NCBI GenBank assembly: GCA_944393165.1
Contig: CALXZF010000123.1
Span: forward strand, 1 to 5,066
Direction: 5' to 3'
Length of the DNA: 5,066 nt
From: an uncultured Clostridia bacterium
Lineage (GTDB): Bacteria; Bacillota_A; Clostridia; TANB77; CAG-508
Under the pieces are notes generated by a model, which was not told the DNA's origin, ran no database searches, and was given only the letters and a program-made list of their open reading frames with translations. Both the position numbers and the translations under genes were made by a program. Below are positions 1 through 5,066 of the stretch, piece by piece. Numbering within the stretch: the stretch's first letter is position 1; every line of letters begins with the position of its first letter.

Positions 1-115
1 GGGTAACTCCTGGTGTATCTTCAACAATTGATATTCTTTTTCCTGCTAAATAATTGAAGAATGTTGATTTTCCAACATTTGGTCTTCCAACTATAGCAAC
101 TGTTGGCTTACCCAT
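1..115 (-). CDS. der: Ribosome-associated GTPase Der (EngA), N-terminal fragment
   Basis: Only the first 38 codons are inside the window; the gene continues beyond base 1. Der is an essential GTPase with two tandem G domains that acts in the cytoplasm in late assembly of the 50S ribosomal subunit. The visible peptide starts [18 protein letters not shown], which contains the Walker A/G1 loop (GRPNVGKS, residues 10-17). It continues to [18 protein letters not shown] (residues 21-38), the segment leading into the switch region, and this wording is characteristic of Der rather than Era or ObgE. The ATG at 113-115 is chosen because it gives the canonical Der N-terminus and has a strong GGAGG (123-127 on the complement) seven bases upstream. 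The gene has its own candidate promoter at 180-208. The family call is secure; nothing can be said about the missing second G domain or the KH-like C-terminus. Confidence 0.95.
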   Translation of the reverse strand, partial: MGKPTVAIVGRPNVGKSTFFNYLAGKRISIVEDTPGVT

Positions 116-179
116 ATTTTAACCTCCATTTTCGTATCTGTTAGAGCAGTAACCTGTTCATAACAACTTTTCCTTTTCT

Positions 180-208
180 ATTTTACTATATACTAAGAAA
201 AATAGCAA
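180..208 (-). promoter_or_regulatory. Candidate sigma-A promoter for der
   Basis: On the minus strand a -35-like TTGCTA (203-208) is separated by 17 bases from a -10-like TAAAAT (180-185). Each hexamer departs from consensus, but the spacing is ideal and the position suits der. It would start transcription near base 173, giving a leader of about 58 nt ending at the strong der Shine-Dalgarno. No obvious terminator separates der from the membrane genes upstream, so read-through may also feed der. Confidence 0.45.
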
Positions 209-232
209 GAACGAATAATAGTCTTTTTGTTT

Positions 233-435
233 TATAAAGTTATTGTTCACAGCTGATACTAATGGTAAAGCACTGTATATTTTGTATTATCTGTTTTCGG
301 CCCCCAACTGCGTACAAACTGTAAAAACTTCGTTTAACAGTTTGTAAACTTGTCGGTCCCCACCTTAAGCACTCAAACAGAAATAAAAAATATACAGTGC
401 TTTACCACAAAAACGCCGTGAATAGTAACTTTATA
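233..435. repeat. Nested inverted-repeat element (MITE-like or structured RNA)
   Basis: This element fills most of the 348-bp gap between the membrane-protein pair and der. Three arm pairs are stacked in order. The outer arms 233-253 and 415-435 match at 18 of 21 positions by Watson-Crick pairing, plus two G-T pairs. The middle arms 263-283 and 387-407 are perfectly complementary over 21 bases and are continued by a perfect 7-base pair (290-296 with 375-381) across a small internal loop. The inner hairpin has 10-base arms (313-322 and 337-346), extendable by AAAC/GTTT towards a three-base loop. Between middle and inner stems sit two similar G-rich boxes on the minus strand, GTTGGGGGCCGA and GTGGGGACCGA. 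No open reading frame of note and no T-run typical of a terminator accompany it. A short ATAGTC/GACTAT pair at 218-223 and 455-460 may mark outer tips. It may be a non-autonomous mobile repeat or a structured RNA; which one cannot be decided from one copy. Confidence 0.75.
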
Positions 436-463
436 TGGGCAAATAGTAAAAACTGACTATACC

Positions 464-2143
464 TTATTGTCTTTTTCTAACTTTACTAACTACAAGCCAT
501 ATAATTATTCCAATAAAAGTAGTAATTGAAACAATGTATGATATTTTCATTAAAGTAGTTCCTGTATACTGAACTGTTACTCTTCCATTTTGTGTATCTG
601 TTAATTCAAATGATACAAAACCATTGTTAGATTCAAATGTGTCTACTTTGCTTTGATTTCCATTTTCATCAGTTATTTCTACTTGGTAGCCTAAATAATA
701 AATATATGGTAATTCAATTATTGTGTTTTGCTCTGCGTTTTCGTATTCAAATGACATTCTTACGCCTTCTTTTTCTTCATTTTTTATTGTTGCATTTCCT
801 TGTAAAACACATGATGAATCACTTCTATTAAGTATATAATCCATATTTTCAAAGGCTTTGCTTGGCAAATATTCAAATGTTGCACATCCAGCATGCACTC
901 TTCCAGTGTTTTCATTAACTTCTACTGCAGGCCATAGGTAACTTTCTTGCCACTGTTTATTATAGCTAACTATGTTTAGCGGTAATATTAATAAATAGGC
1001 AACTATGCTTAGCACTATAACATCTTTCATATTGAAGTTCTTTATTACAGTAGCATAGTTTATTGCTGCAATAAAAGCGAAGAAAAATGTAGAAAACTCC
1101 AATAATCTAAAAGTAAATTGAATCATTTTTAGTATACTTGGCATATATTCAAATGGAAAGAATCTTAGAGAAAGTATGATACATACAATTCCAGATGCTA
1201 AAGAAAACCAGTACATCTTTCTCTTTTCTTTTTCTATTTTTTTGAATGCAAAAAATGTTAAAGCAATTCCTAATATAGCTACAAGGCTTATCTCAAAACT
1301 AAAGTTATTTGGCTTTGTGTATATTAAATCTAATGGATCCACTTTATTTCTAATAAGTTCTGTTGTTCTTTCCATTCTTCTTGGCTGAAACACTTCATAA
1401 TTGGTAGCCATTTTGTGTTCGAGAATTGGAATAGTATAAAAACTTGTAAGTAATAATATTAAAACAATATTAATTCCAAGCATTTGGAGGACTTGCTTGT
1501 CTTTTAATTTTTTTATATTTATTAACAAATATATGAAGCAAAATATTGCTGTGTACATTGCAATTACATTATGCGAAAGTATTAATCCTGATGCTCCAAG
1601 TGTTAGGAGCAAGCTCTTTTTTATGCTTTTTTCTTCATCATTAAAAATATTATACATTCCATGAAAAACTATTGGTAAAAATACAAATGATGCTAGTTCT
1701 GCAATCGCAATTCTCATATATGTATCAGTCAATCTATATGGTGCGAACAAATAAATTGCAGAAGCGATTAATCCCGCATATCTATTTTTAGTAACTTTGT
1801 ATACAAACTCATACATTGCAATCCCAGAAAGGAATGTTATAAGTATCATAAATAGTTTTAGCATAAGCTCAAACGAAGCGGTAAATAGCGAAAATATTAG
1901 AGGAACATACGCCGTAAATGGGCTATAGAATATATTCCATGAGTAACCAAATCCATTACAAAACTGTGACATTATTACTGGTACAATTTGTCCTTCTGCA
2001 ATTGATTGCGATGTTCCCATTAATCGTGCTATATGCTGAACTCCGTCATCAATATATATATTGAAATTGCTATTTAATAATGGTATTGATATTAAACTTA
2101 CAAAAACAAGTATTATCAAATAATCTATTATTCTTTTCTTCAA
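464..2143 (-). CDS. Polytopic membrane protein, PTPS-related/GT-C-like, paralog 2
   Basis: A 559-aa integral membrane protein with about 12-13 hydrophobic segments: one near residues 5-25, a run between about 75 and 392, and a last one at about 532-552 followed by a basic tail. A hydrophilic, beta-rich-looking stretch (about 400-530) is probably an extracytoplasmic domain. Just after the first membrane segment is IDDGVQHIARL (31-41); an acidic pair in the first outer loop is typical of GT-C glycosyltransferases that use lipid-linked sugars. Further landmarks are GYSWNIFYSP (66-75), LSGIAMYEF (105-113), APYR (134-137), H191 and QFTFRLLEF (342-350), all with counterparts in the upstream paralog. 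The protein resembles the family named '6-pyruvoyl-tetrahydropterin synthase-related', a misleading name; I see no pterin enzyme in it. The start is TTG: the in-frame upstream codons reach a stop at 2159-2161 with no other start, and GAGAGGG lies seven bases upstream. It overlaps its upstream neighbour by four bases. Substrate unknown. Confidence 0.8.
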   Translation of the reverse strand: MKKRIIDYLIILVFVSLISIPLLNSNFNIYIDDGVQHIARLMGTSQSIAEGQIVPVIMSQFCNGFGYSWNIFYSPFTAYVPLIFSLFTASFELMLKLFMILITFLSGIAMYEFVYKVTKNRYAGLIASAIYLFAPYRLTDTYMRIAIAELASFVFLPIVFHGMYNIFNDEEKSIKKSLLLTLGASGLILSHNVIAMYTAIFCFIYLLINIKKLKDKQVLQMLGINIVLILLLTSFYTIPILEHKMATNYEVFQPRRMERTTELIRNKVDPLDLIYTKPNNFSFEISLVAILGIALTFFAFKKIEKEKRKMYWFSLASGIVCIILSLRFFPFEYMPSILKMIQFTFRLLEFSTFFFAFIAAINYATVIKNFNMKDVIVLSIVAYLLILPLNIVSYNKQWQESYLWPAVEVNENTGRVHAGCATFEYLPSKAFENMDYILNRSDSSCVLQGNATIKNEEKEGVRMSFEYENAEQNTIIELPYIYYLGYQVEITDENGNQSKVDTFESNNGFVSFELTDTQNGRVTVQYTGTTLMKISYIVSITTFIGIIIWLVVSKVRKRQ

Positions 2144-3864
2144 TCGTTTTCCCTCTCTTTAAGTTTTCTTCTATAGTATATTATATAAACTACAAATCCT
2201 ATTATTGCGACTAGAGATATTGCATATGCAGTTTTTTCTAGAATTGTCGCAGTATAATCTATTATAATTTGTCCTTCTTCTATATCCTCTGGAATAGTAA
2301 TTTTAATAAATCCATAGTCAGACTCTGCAGTATCTAATTCTATTTCTTGCCTATTATATATTAGTTTTACAGAATATCCTGGATAGAATAAATATGGCAA
2401 TTCTATCTCTGTGCCAACTTCTACATTTGTAATATCAAATTCCATATGAAGTGCAAATTTTTCTTTATTGCTAATTTCTGCATTTCCTGATATCACTACC
2501 GCATCATCGTTCCTATCCATTAGGTATCCTCTTTGATTTAGCAAAGATTTTGTTGGCATATTATCTCTATTTATAGAAAAATAGTGAATTTGTGGATTTT
2601 CTCTATTTTGGGTTTCATATTCATAATCTTGTGATGTATCAGTCTCCTTGTACTTGTTTAGTTCTAAAGTTGTACATATAGCAAGCAGTATTACCACTAT
2701 AATATATATAATGTTTCTAATCCATTCTTTTTTAATTGGATTAATTAAGTAATATACATTCATTGCACATACTGGTATTAAGAAGAAATATGCAAATCCT
2801 AATAATCTCCATGGATATTGTAATGTTGCTAAGAAATTTGGCATAATTTGCCATGGGAATAGGTTAGTACACATTATTAGTGAAATTACTCCTAGTAATG
2901 TGAAAGTAATATAAAAATCTCTATATTTTTTATCAATATTTCTATATGCCAATATTCCTAACAAAGCCATTATTATAAAATGTATTCCAACTACAAAAGA
3001 CACTGCATTTTCTTCTATTTTGTCTTTTAAAAATTGCCATGGTTCAATTGTTTTTTTAGCAACCGATGCAGAATCTGTTTTCATTATGCTTGAATCAAGT
3101 ATTCCATATTCTGCTTGACTACTAAACTCAAGCATAGGGATTAAGAACATTGCTGACATAAGCAAAATAAATATAACATTGATAACACATTTTTTTATTA
3201 CATCTTTGTCAAAAAATAATTTATAATTAAATATTACATATATTAAGCAAAAAAGTGCTGTATACAATGTAGAAATTGTATGTGTAAGTAACAAACCTGT
3301 CGCTCCTATTGCAATATAATAATGCCTTTTTTTATCTCCATGTAATAAATTGTACAGTCCTTGAAATACTAGTGGAATAAATACAAATGCGGTAAACTCT
3401 CCAATAGCATATCTATTAAATAAATTTTCAAATCTATATGGCATAATCACATACAAAATTGCTGAAATAAGTGCAATTCCTTTTTTCTTTGTAACTTCAT
3501 TAATAAAATTGTACATGAAAATTCCAGACAAGCTTGTTGTAAGCATAGCAAAGAATTTTAAGCCGTCAGAAAACATGCCTGTTATAAAGCTTAATATGTA
3601 TGGGATATAAGTTACAAGAGGTGGATAAAATGTCATCATGCTATAACCCCAATCTTTACAAAAAAATGGAAATACTAAAAAAGGAAAGCTTCCATATTTA
3701 AAAGCATTATCCAATCCTATTAATCTTAACAAGTGGAATTTACCGTCATCACTCATTTTTATTTGTACCCACAAAAAAGGTATACAAACTAATATACCTA
3801 CAATAATAATTAATAAATAATGTATCCAGCGTTTCGTTTTTAACCATTCAATTAACTTTTTCAT
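2140..3864 (-). CDS. Polytopic membrane protein, PTPS-related/GT-C-like, paralog 1
   Basis: A 574-aa integral membrane protein, paralogous to the next gene over its full length. The first membrane segment (about 14-34) is followed by MSDDGKFHLLRL (37-48), the counterpart of IDDGVQHIARL in the paralog. Other shared blocks are GYSMMTFYPP (73-82), LSGIFMYNF (112-120), MPYR (141-144), a YAIGEFTAFVFIPLVFQGLYN-type block (152-172), THT around H195 and QYPWRLLGFA (349-358). A C-terminal outer domain (about 405-540) contains GNAEISNKEK (460-469) and ELPYLFYPGY (488-497), and a final membrane helix (about 545-563) precedes a charged tail. This layout fits GT-C-like membrane glycosyltransferases of the 'PTPS-related' family; the acceptor and donor are not inferable. 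ATG at 3862-3864 has AAGGAG (3871-3876) six bases upstream. The 72-bp gap to comEB is very AT-rich with no terminator visible and only a weak promoter-like match, so co-transcription with comEB is possible. Confidence 0.8.
   Translation of the reverse strand: MKKLIEWLKTKRWIHYLLIIIVGILVCIPFLWVQIKMSDDGKFHLLRLIGLDNAFKYGSFPFLVFPFFCKDWGYSMMTFYPPLVTYIPYILSFITGMFSDGLKFFAMLTTSLSGIFMYNFINEVTKKKGIALISAILYVIMPYRFENLFNRYAIGEFTAFVFIPLVFQGLYNLLHGDKKRHYYIAIGATGLLLTHTISTLYTALFCLIYVIFNYKLFFDKDVIKKCVINVIFILLMSAMFLIPMLEFSSQAEYGILDSSIMKTDSASVAKKTIEPWQFLKDKIEENAVSFVVGIHFIIMALLGILAYRNIDKKYRDFYITFTLLGVISLIMCTNLFPWQIMPNFLATLQYPWRLLGFAYFFLIPVCAMNVYYLINPIKKEWIRNIIYIIVVILLAICTTLELNKYKETDTSQDYEYETQNRENPQIHYFSINRDNMPTKSLLNQRGYLMDRNDDAVVISGNAEISNKEKFALHMEFDITNVEVGTEIELPYLFYPGYSVKLIYNRQEIELDTAESDYGFIKITIPEDIEEGQIIIDYTATILEKTAYAISLVAIIGFVVYIIYYRRKLKEREND
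2151..2157 (-). promoter_or_regulatory. Ribosome binding site that fixes the TTG start of paralog 2
   Basis: GAGAGGG on the minus strand lies inside the last codons of the upstream paralog, seven bases before the TTG at 2141-2143. The stop of the upstream gene (TGA, 2140-2142) overlaps this TTG as TTGA, the usual arrangement for translational coupling. The SD is only a partial match to AGGAGG, which fits a start that relies on terminating ribosomes. Confidence 0.6.
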
Positions 3865-3936
3865 TTGATTCTCCTTGTTCTATATTATTTTGATTTTTAT
3901 TATATATGTATATTATATTTATTTGCATTTGCGGTT

Positions 3937-4435
3937 TTAATAAGTTATTTTGCCATTTAACAAATCATCATTATCTATCCAGTCTTGGACATTAATTATT
4001 CTATATCCAACTTCATTTAAATCTCTTACAATAACTTTTTCAATTCCCGCATTTATAATAAGCTTTCTGCACATTTGGCAAGAGTTAGCACCTTCTTCAT
4101 ATTCTCCAGTTTCTGGATTAAACAATACCAAATATAATGTTGAACCTATCATGTCTTGTCTCTTTGCACTTATTATTGCATTTTGCTCTGCATGAACAGA
4201 CCTGCATGCATCATACCCTGCATGTCTTAAATCCGGAAAAAACTTCTTTTTTGAGCAAAATCCTAATTCATTACAATTTTTTCTTCCTCTTGGAGCACCA
4301 TTATATCCGTGTTGCAATTATTTCATCGTTTTTTACTATAACGCACCCAACATATTTTCTCAAACATGTACTTCTCTCTGCTACAGTTTTTGCAATATTC
4401 AAATAATAATTTATTTTATCTATTCTCTGCTTCAT
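3937..4435 (-). pseudogene. comEB: dCMP deaminase (ComEB family), interrupted by a single-base frameshift
   Basis: The family converts dCMP to dUMP, feeding thymidylate synthesis in the cytoplasm. Reading from ATG 4433-4435 gives a normal N-terminus, MKQRIDKINYYLNIAKTVAE and onward to CVIVKNDEIIAT (residues 31-42). The frame then runs into CGG ATA TAA. Removing one C (complement of G4309) restores GYNGAPRGRKNC and continues in frame to the TAA at 3937-3939, giving a 165-aa protein, a normal length for the family. The restored protein has the catalytic zinc motif HAE (H81, E83) and C119-x-x-C122. The downstream part alone is open from a TTG at 4315-4317 but has no visible SD and lacks the first 40 or so residues of the core fold, so it is unlikely to be a functional protein. 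The N-terminal ATG has AAGGAG (4442-4447) six bases upstream. Either a recent mutation or a sequence error explains this, since all other motifs are intact. The gene sits behind its own promoter (4570-4597) and a large hairpin repeat. Confidence 0.88.
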
Positions 4436-4450
4436 TTTTCTCTCCTTTAA

Positions 4451-4565
4451 CTGGGACAGGGGTACGGAGCATTTGTCCCAATTTTGGGATACGGGGACAC
4501 ACTTACAACTTAGGTCTGTCCCTCTGTCTCAGTTTTGGGACAAATGCTCCGTCCCCCTGTCCCAG
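4451..4565. repeat. 115-nt near-perfect palindromic repeat in the comEB leader
   Basis: Arms 4451-4480 and 4536-4565 are complementary at 29 of 30 positions (the exception is T4463 against C4553). Pairing then continues in register through the interior (for example 4485-4491 with 4525-4531, 4494-4499 with 4517-4522, 4501-4504 with 4512-4515), leaving only a small apical loop near 4505-4511. Each arm also contains its own smaller inverted repeat, TGGGACA...TGTCCCA (4452-4458 with 4474-4480). The element is visibly richer in G and C than its surroundings and built from GGGACA/GGGGAC words. Such GGGACA-type palindromes look like REP or MITE-style intergenic repeats, which in Clostridia I recall as multi-copy, but only one copy is present here. 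It is not a standard terminator for either neighbour: no T-run follows it on either strand. Confidence 0.85.
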
Positions 4566-4569
4566 AAAC

Positions 4570-4597
4570 ATTATATCATTTATGTTTGTTCTGTCAA
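4570..4597 (-). promoter_or_regulatory. Consensus sigma-A promoter for comEB
   Basis: The minus strand carries a perfect -35 TTGACA (4592-4597), a 16-base spacer and a perfect -10 TATAAT (4570-4575). The predicted start is near 4563, at the very edge of the palindromic repeat, so the transcript leader would consist almost wholly of that hairpin before the comEB Shine-Dalgarno. The promoter lies directly behind the rpmF terminator, which supports comEB being a separate transcription unit. Confidence 0.82.
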
Positions 4598-4609
4598 TTA
4601 TTTTTTTGC

Positions 4610-4638
4610 AAAAAAATAAGCAGCTTTCTTAAGCTACT
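4610..4638 (-). terminator. Rho-independent terminator after rpmF
   Basis: On the minus strand, eight bases after the rpmF stop codon, AGTAGCTT (4631-4638) and AAGCTGCT (4619-4626) form an 8-bp stem with one G-U pair and a four-base loop. A T-rich tract, TATTTTTTT, follows (4610-4618). The position and form are those of an intrinsic terminator ending the rpmF transcript. Confidence 0.85.
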
Positions 4639-4646
4639 CACTTTTT

Positions 4647-4829
4647 CTAGTCTGCACTTTTAGCAACTACTTCTTTTCCGTCATAATATCCACAAGTTGG
4701 GCATACAGTATGTTGTCTAATTAATTCGTGACAATGTGAACATTCAACTAAGTTTTGATTTTCCAATTTCCATGTTGATCTTTTTAAATGTGTTCTTTGT
4801 TTTGACCATCTTCTTTTTGGTTGTGCCAT
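4647..4829 (-). CDS. rpmF: 50S ribosomal protein L32, zinc-binding (C+) form
   Basis: A complete 60-aa protein beginning MAQPKRRWSKQRTHLKRSTW, the classic basic L32 N-terminus. It has four zinc-ligand cysteines in two CxxC pairs (C30, C33, C43, C46), so this is the zinc-dependent C+ type and not the cysteine-free paralog some bacteria use under zinc limitation. L32 is a structural component of the large ribosomal subunit. The ATG at 4827-4829 follows a strong AAGGGAGGG (4836-4844) six bases upstream. The gene appears monocistronic: its own perfect-hexamer promoter lies upstream and a clear terminator follows. In many bacteria rpmF directly follows a DUF177/YceD gene; here the 237 bases upstream inside the window hold no coding region, so that linkage is absent or interrupted by this promoter region. 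Confidence 0.96.
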   Translation of the reverse strand: MAQPKRRWSKQRTHLKRSTWKLENQNLVECSHCHELIRQHTVCPTCGYYDGKEVVAKSAD

Positions 4830-4894
4830 TTTTTTCCCTCCCTTAAAATTATCTATTGTATATGTATATCTTTTCTCTTATTTGATACTATAAG

Positions 4895-4923
4895 ATTATA
4901 CTAATTTTTTTTTGGTTTGTCAA
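4895..4923 (-). promoter_or_regulatory. Consensus sigma-A promoter for rpmF
   Basis: The minus strand has TTGACA (4918-4923), a 17-base spacer that includes a run of nine A residues, and TATAAT (4895-4900). Both hexamers and the spacing are exact consensus, as expected for a highly expressed ribosomal protein gene. Transcription would begin near 4888, leaving a leader of about 59 nt. A short CTTAT/ATAAG inverted repeat (4877-4881 with 4890-4894) lies at the predicted start, too small to interpret. Confidence 0.9.
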
Positions 4924-5025
4924 GAGAAGTTACACTTTTACAGTAAAAAAGAGTAAATTTAAGAAAATTCAATTTACATCAAGCATTTTGGTAATATATG
5001 GTAATTGATTGTTTTTGCGGACTAG

Positions 5026-5034
5026 TTATCCACA
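5026..5034 (+). promoter_or_regulatory. Perfect-consensus DnaA box match
   Basis: TTATCCACA matches the consensus DnaA box exactly. It is about 100 bases upstream of the rpmF promoter in an AT-rich non-coding stretch (4924-5066) where I see no gene. I find no second clear box within the window, so this is at most an isolated site for titration or regulation by DnaA, or chance. It is not evidence of an origin on its own. Confidence 0.35.
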
Positions 5035-5066
5035 CCTTTACTTTACTTTTATTAAATGTTCAAACT

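Noticed and set aside
436..463. Terminator directly after the second membrane paralog
   Set aside because: ATAGT/ACTAT can form a five-base stem around a T-rich loop, but no T-run follows and the stem has a single G-C pair; the large nested element downstream also lacks a terminator T-tract.
637..1388. Plus-strand open frames of 64 and 70 codons opposite the membrane paralog
   Set aside because: They are antisense to a conserved membrane protein gene; the leucine/phenylalanine-rich composition reflects the complement of its codons.
3865..3936. Promoter for the membrane-protein pair in the gap after comEB
   Set aside because: TATAAT-like words occur, but in a 72-bp stretch that is almost all A and T they are expected by chance, and the best -35 match (TTAAAA) is poor. 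Neither a promoter nor a terminator can be supported.
3937..4317. The 126-codon TTG-started frame as an independent short deaminase
   Set aside because: The sequence upstream in the shifted frame encodes the missing family N-terminus with its own ATG and good SD, while the TTG has no SD and would lose the first part of the fold.
4451..4565. CRISPR-like or tandem repeat array
   Set aside because: There are only two copies, in inverted orientation, with a spacer that itself pairs in register; it is a hairpin, not an array.
3950..4632. Plus-strand open frames of 81-89 codons across comEB and the palindrome
   Set aside because: They lie opposite a clearly conserved dCMP deaminase sequence and the inverted repeat, have no SD sequence I can see, and their translations are composed of low-information hydrophobic residues typical of antisense frames.
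4924..5066. Chromosomal replication origin
   Set aside because: There is a single DnaA box, no box cluster and no dnaA or rpmH (L34) nearby; the ribosomal gene here is rpmF (L32), which is not the usual origin neighbour.

Overview
The window is AT-rich, with A/T-heavy codons, strong AGGAGG-type ribosome binding sites, consensus sigma-A promoters and a TTG start. This points to a low-GC Bacillota, probably a Clostridia-type organism; I cannot assign a genus. All supported genes lie on the minus strand, so transcription runs from high to low coordinates.

In transcription order: (1) a 237-bp upstream stretch (4830-5066) with one perfect DnaA-box match and a perfect-hexamer sigma-A promoter; (2) rpmF, ribosomal protein L32 of the four-cysteine zinc type, followed by a rho-independent terminator; (3) a second strong promoter, then a 115-nt near-perfect hairpin repeat that fills almost the whole leader of the next gene; (4) a dCMP deaminase gene (comEB) broken by one extra base after codon 42; (5) two tandem, overlapping paralogous polytopic membrane proteins of 574 and 559 aa, which resemble the misnamed '6-pyruvoyl-tetrahydropterin synthase-related' membrane family and have a glycosyltransferase-C-like layout; (6) a roughly 350-bp intergenic region that is mostly a nested inverted repeat of about 200 bp, followed by a probable promoter; (7) the first 38 codons of der (EngA), a ribosome-assembly GTPase, cut by the window edge.

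The housekeeping genes (rpmF, comEB, der) serve translation and dTMP supply and are not an obvious functional unit with the membrane pair. The paralogs overlap by 4 nt and are probably translated together, plausibly for surface glycan or lipid-linked sugar chemistry, though no sugar-nucleotide gene is present to confirm this. I see no defence system, CRISPR array, tRNA, rRNA or transposase. The items that deserve a second look are the two unrelated palindromic elements, the placement of one of them between a promoter and a Shine-Dalgarno sequence, and the frameshift in comEB.
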